A stretch of 64,000 nucleotides of DNA from assembly GCA_963812505.1 (NCBI GenBank), contig CAWEVM010000019.1:1-64000 (forward strand), given 5' to 3'. The translations under genes and the position numbers were made by a program. This DNA is from JAMXLO01 sp963812505. GTDB lineage: Bacteria > Pseudomonadota > Alphaproteobacteria > Acetobacterales > Acetobacteraceae. How positions within the stretch are numbered: the first letter of the stretch is position 1; every line of letters begins with the position of its first letter. Under the pieces are notes generated by a model. The model saw only the letters and a list, made by a program, of their open reading frames with translations, ran no database searches and was not told where the DNA came from. Shown here in pieces: positions 63,463 through 64,000 of this stretch.

Positions 63463-64000
63463 CAATAGGCGCCCGCCATGATGGTGGTGGCCTTGGCGCC
63501 CCGCACCGTGAGCCCCTCCAGTTCCCAAGCACCGCGCAGCAACGCCCGCTCGGTATGGTTGGGGACCATGGCCTTGATCCATTCGAGGAAATCCACGGCC
63601 TGATGGGACTGCATCTTGAGTTCCTTCATCTTGCCGTTCCACTGCTTGCTGTGCAGCACAGCCTGCTGGTCAACCACAAAGTGCTCGGCGAAGGTTTCGG
63701 CATGGATGCTCTCACACTGTGCGATGCGCAACTCTGTGGCGGCCTGTACCGCCTCGTTGACGCGGATGGCGTAGTGGTTCGGGCACAACTCGGCATAGCA
63801 CTCGCGCGCATAGTGCAAGAAGCCCGGTAGCTCGCGCTGACATTTGTCGCCATACTCGACGTCGCGCTCCTCGTTTTTGATCGTGAGCGGGCTGACGATC
63901 AAGAACAGCGTACGCGAGGTATTGTGCGCCTGGCCGATGATGAACGGCGCATGGTTGCTGGCGATGACCACGCGGCACTCCAGGTGCGTGCTATATGGTT
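63462..64000 (-). CDS. Phage primase-helicase, C-terminal part (cut by window end)
   Basis: The frame is open to the window edge. It begins inside the helicase core: RVVIASNHAPFIIGQAHNTS is the sensor/arginine-finger region of D5/SF3-type phage helicases, followed by LFLIVSPLTIKNEERDVEYG, the ELPGFLHYARECYAEL segment and a C-terminal helical domain (NEAVQAATELRIAQCESIHA). It would unwind DNA for the adjacent polymerase. It is only distantly similar to the D5 gene of the left island. Confidence 0.65.
   Translation of the reverse strand, partial: PYSTHLECRVVIASNHAPFIIGQAHNTSRTLFLIVSPLTIKNEERDVEYGDKCQRELPGFLHYARECYAELCPNHYAIRVNEAVQAATELRIAQCESIHAETFAEHFVVDQQAVLHSKQWNGKMKELKMQSHQAVDFLEWIKAMVPNHTERALLRGAWELEGLTVRGAKATTIMAGAY

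Overview
The window looks like a high-GC alphaproteobacterial chromosome, most likely from Acetobacteraceae or a close Rhodospirillales relative. The evidence is the codon usage and the gene families present: an lpxB next to a Gfo/Idh/MocA gene, the alphaproteobacterial ligase-associated exonuclease/Lhr/PdeM DNA-repair set, a Hint-domain surface protein and GNAT-Nudix and ArgE-type genes. The family assignment is my inference, because no rRNA or complete tRNA is present.

There are three blocks. (1) 1-5.45 kb is the end of a satellite-like or phage-like island, all on the minus strand: an HGG-motif protein, a paired hypothetical, a D5-type primase-helicase broken by several frameshifts, a frameshifted prim-pol, an AlpA-like regulator and a 378-aa unknown. 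It abuts a methyl-accepting chemotaxis gene that is cut off exactly in its conserved signalling tip, so the island probably inserted there. (2) 7-50 kb is mostly ordinary chromosome: a GNAT-Nudix fusion, a CinA-like protein, two metallo-deacylases beside a dipeptide ABC transporter (dppBCDF), lpxB, a kinase/HAD pair, a two-component system, a two-gene unknown operon, a carbamoyltransferase, serB (frameshifted), a quinone oxidoreductase, an M48-Sel1 membrane protease with a small partner, a catabolic group (flavin monooxygenase, esterase, lactonase-like, MFS, VOC, cupins), the repair set, and an SDR. It ends with a compact peptide-modification locus: a 59-aa precursor with a VAGG leader and a CCxxC core, followed by a DUF692 enzyme with an extra C-terminal domain. 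(3) From a 3' fragment of tRNA-Cys at 50.2 kb to the right end lies a phage-type region. It holds a J-domain P-loop ATPase on plus, then a long minus-strand operon of tiny overlapping genes, a 16-residue tandem-repeat protein, a gp32-like ssDNA-binding protein (frameshifted), a family A DNA polymerase and the C-terminal part of a primase-helicase running off the window.

The strongest candidate for something undescribed is the DUF692 peptide locus at 48.3-49.9 kb. DUF692 enzymes (MbnB, TglH, ChrH, BufB) normally need a separate partner protein to modify cysteines. Here the C-terminal region of the same chain has the residue pattern of such a partner, and the substrate peptide lies 34 bp upstream.

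Frameshifts are frequent in the two islands and rarer in the core (MCP, serB, lhr, the lactonase-like gene). More than 25 other core genes have intact frames, so many of these are probably real decay, but consensus errors in the assembly cannot be excluded from sequence alone.
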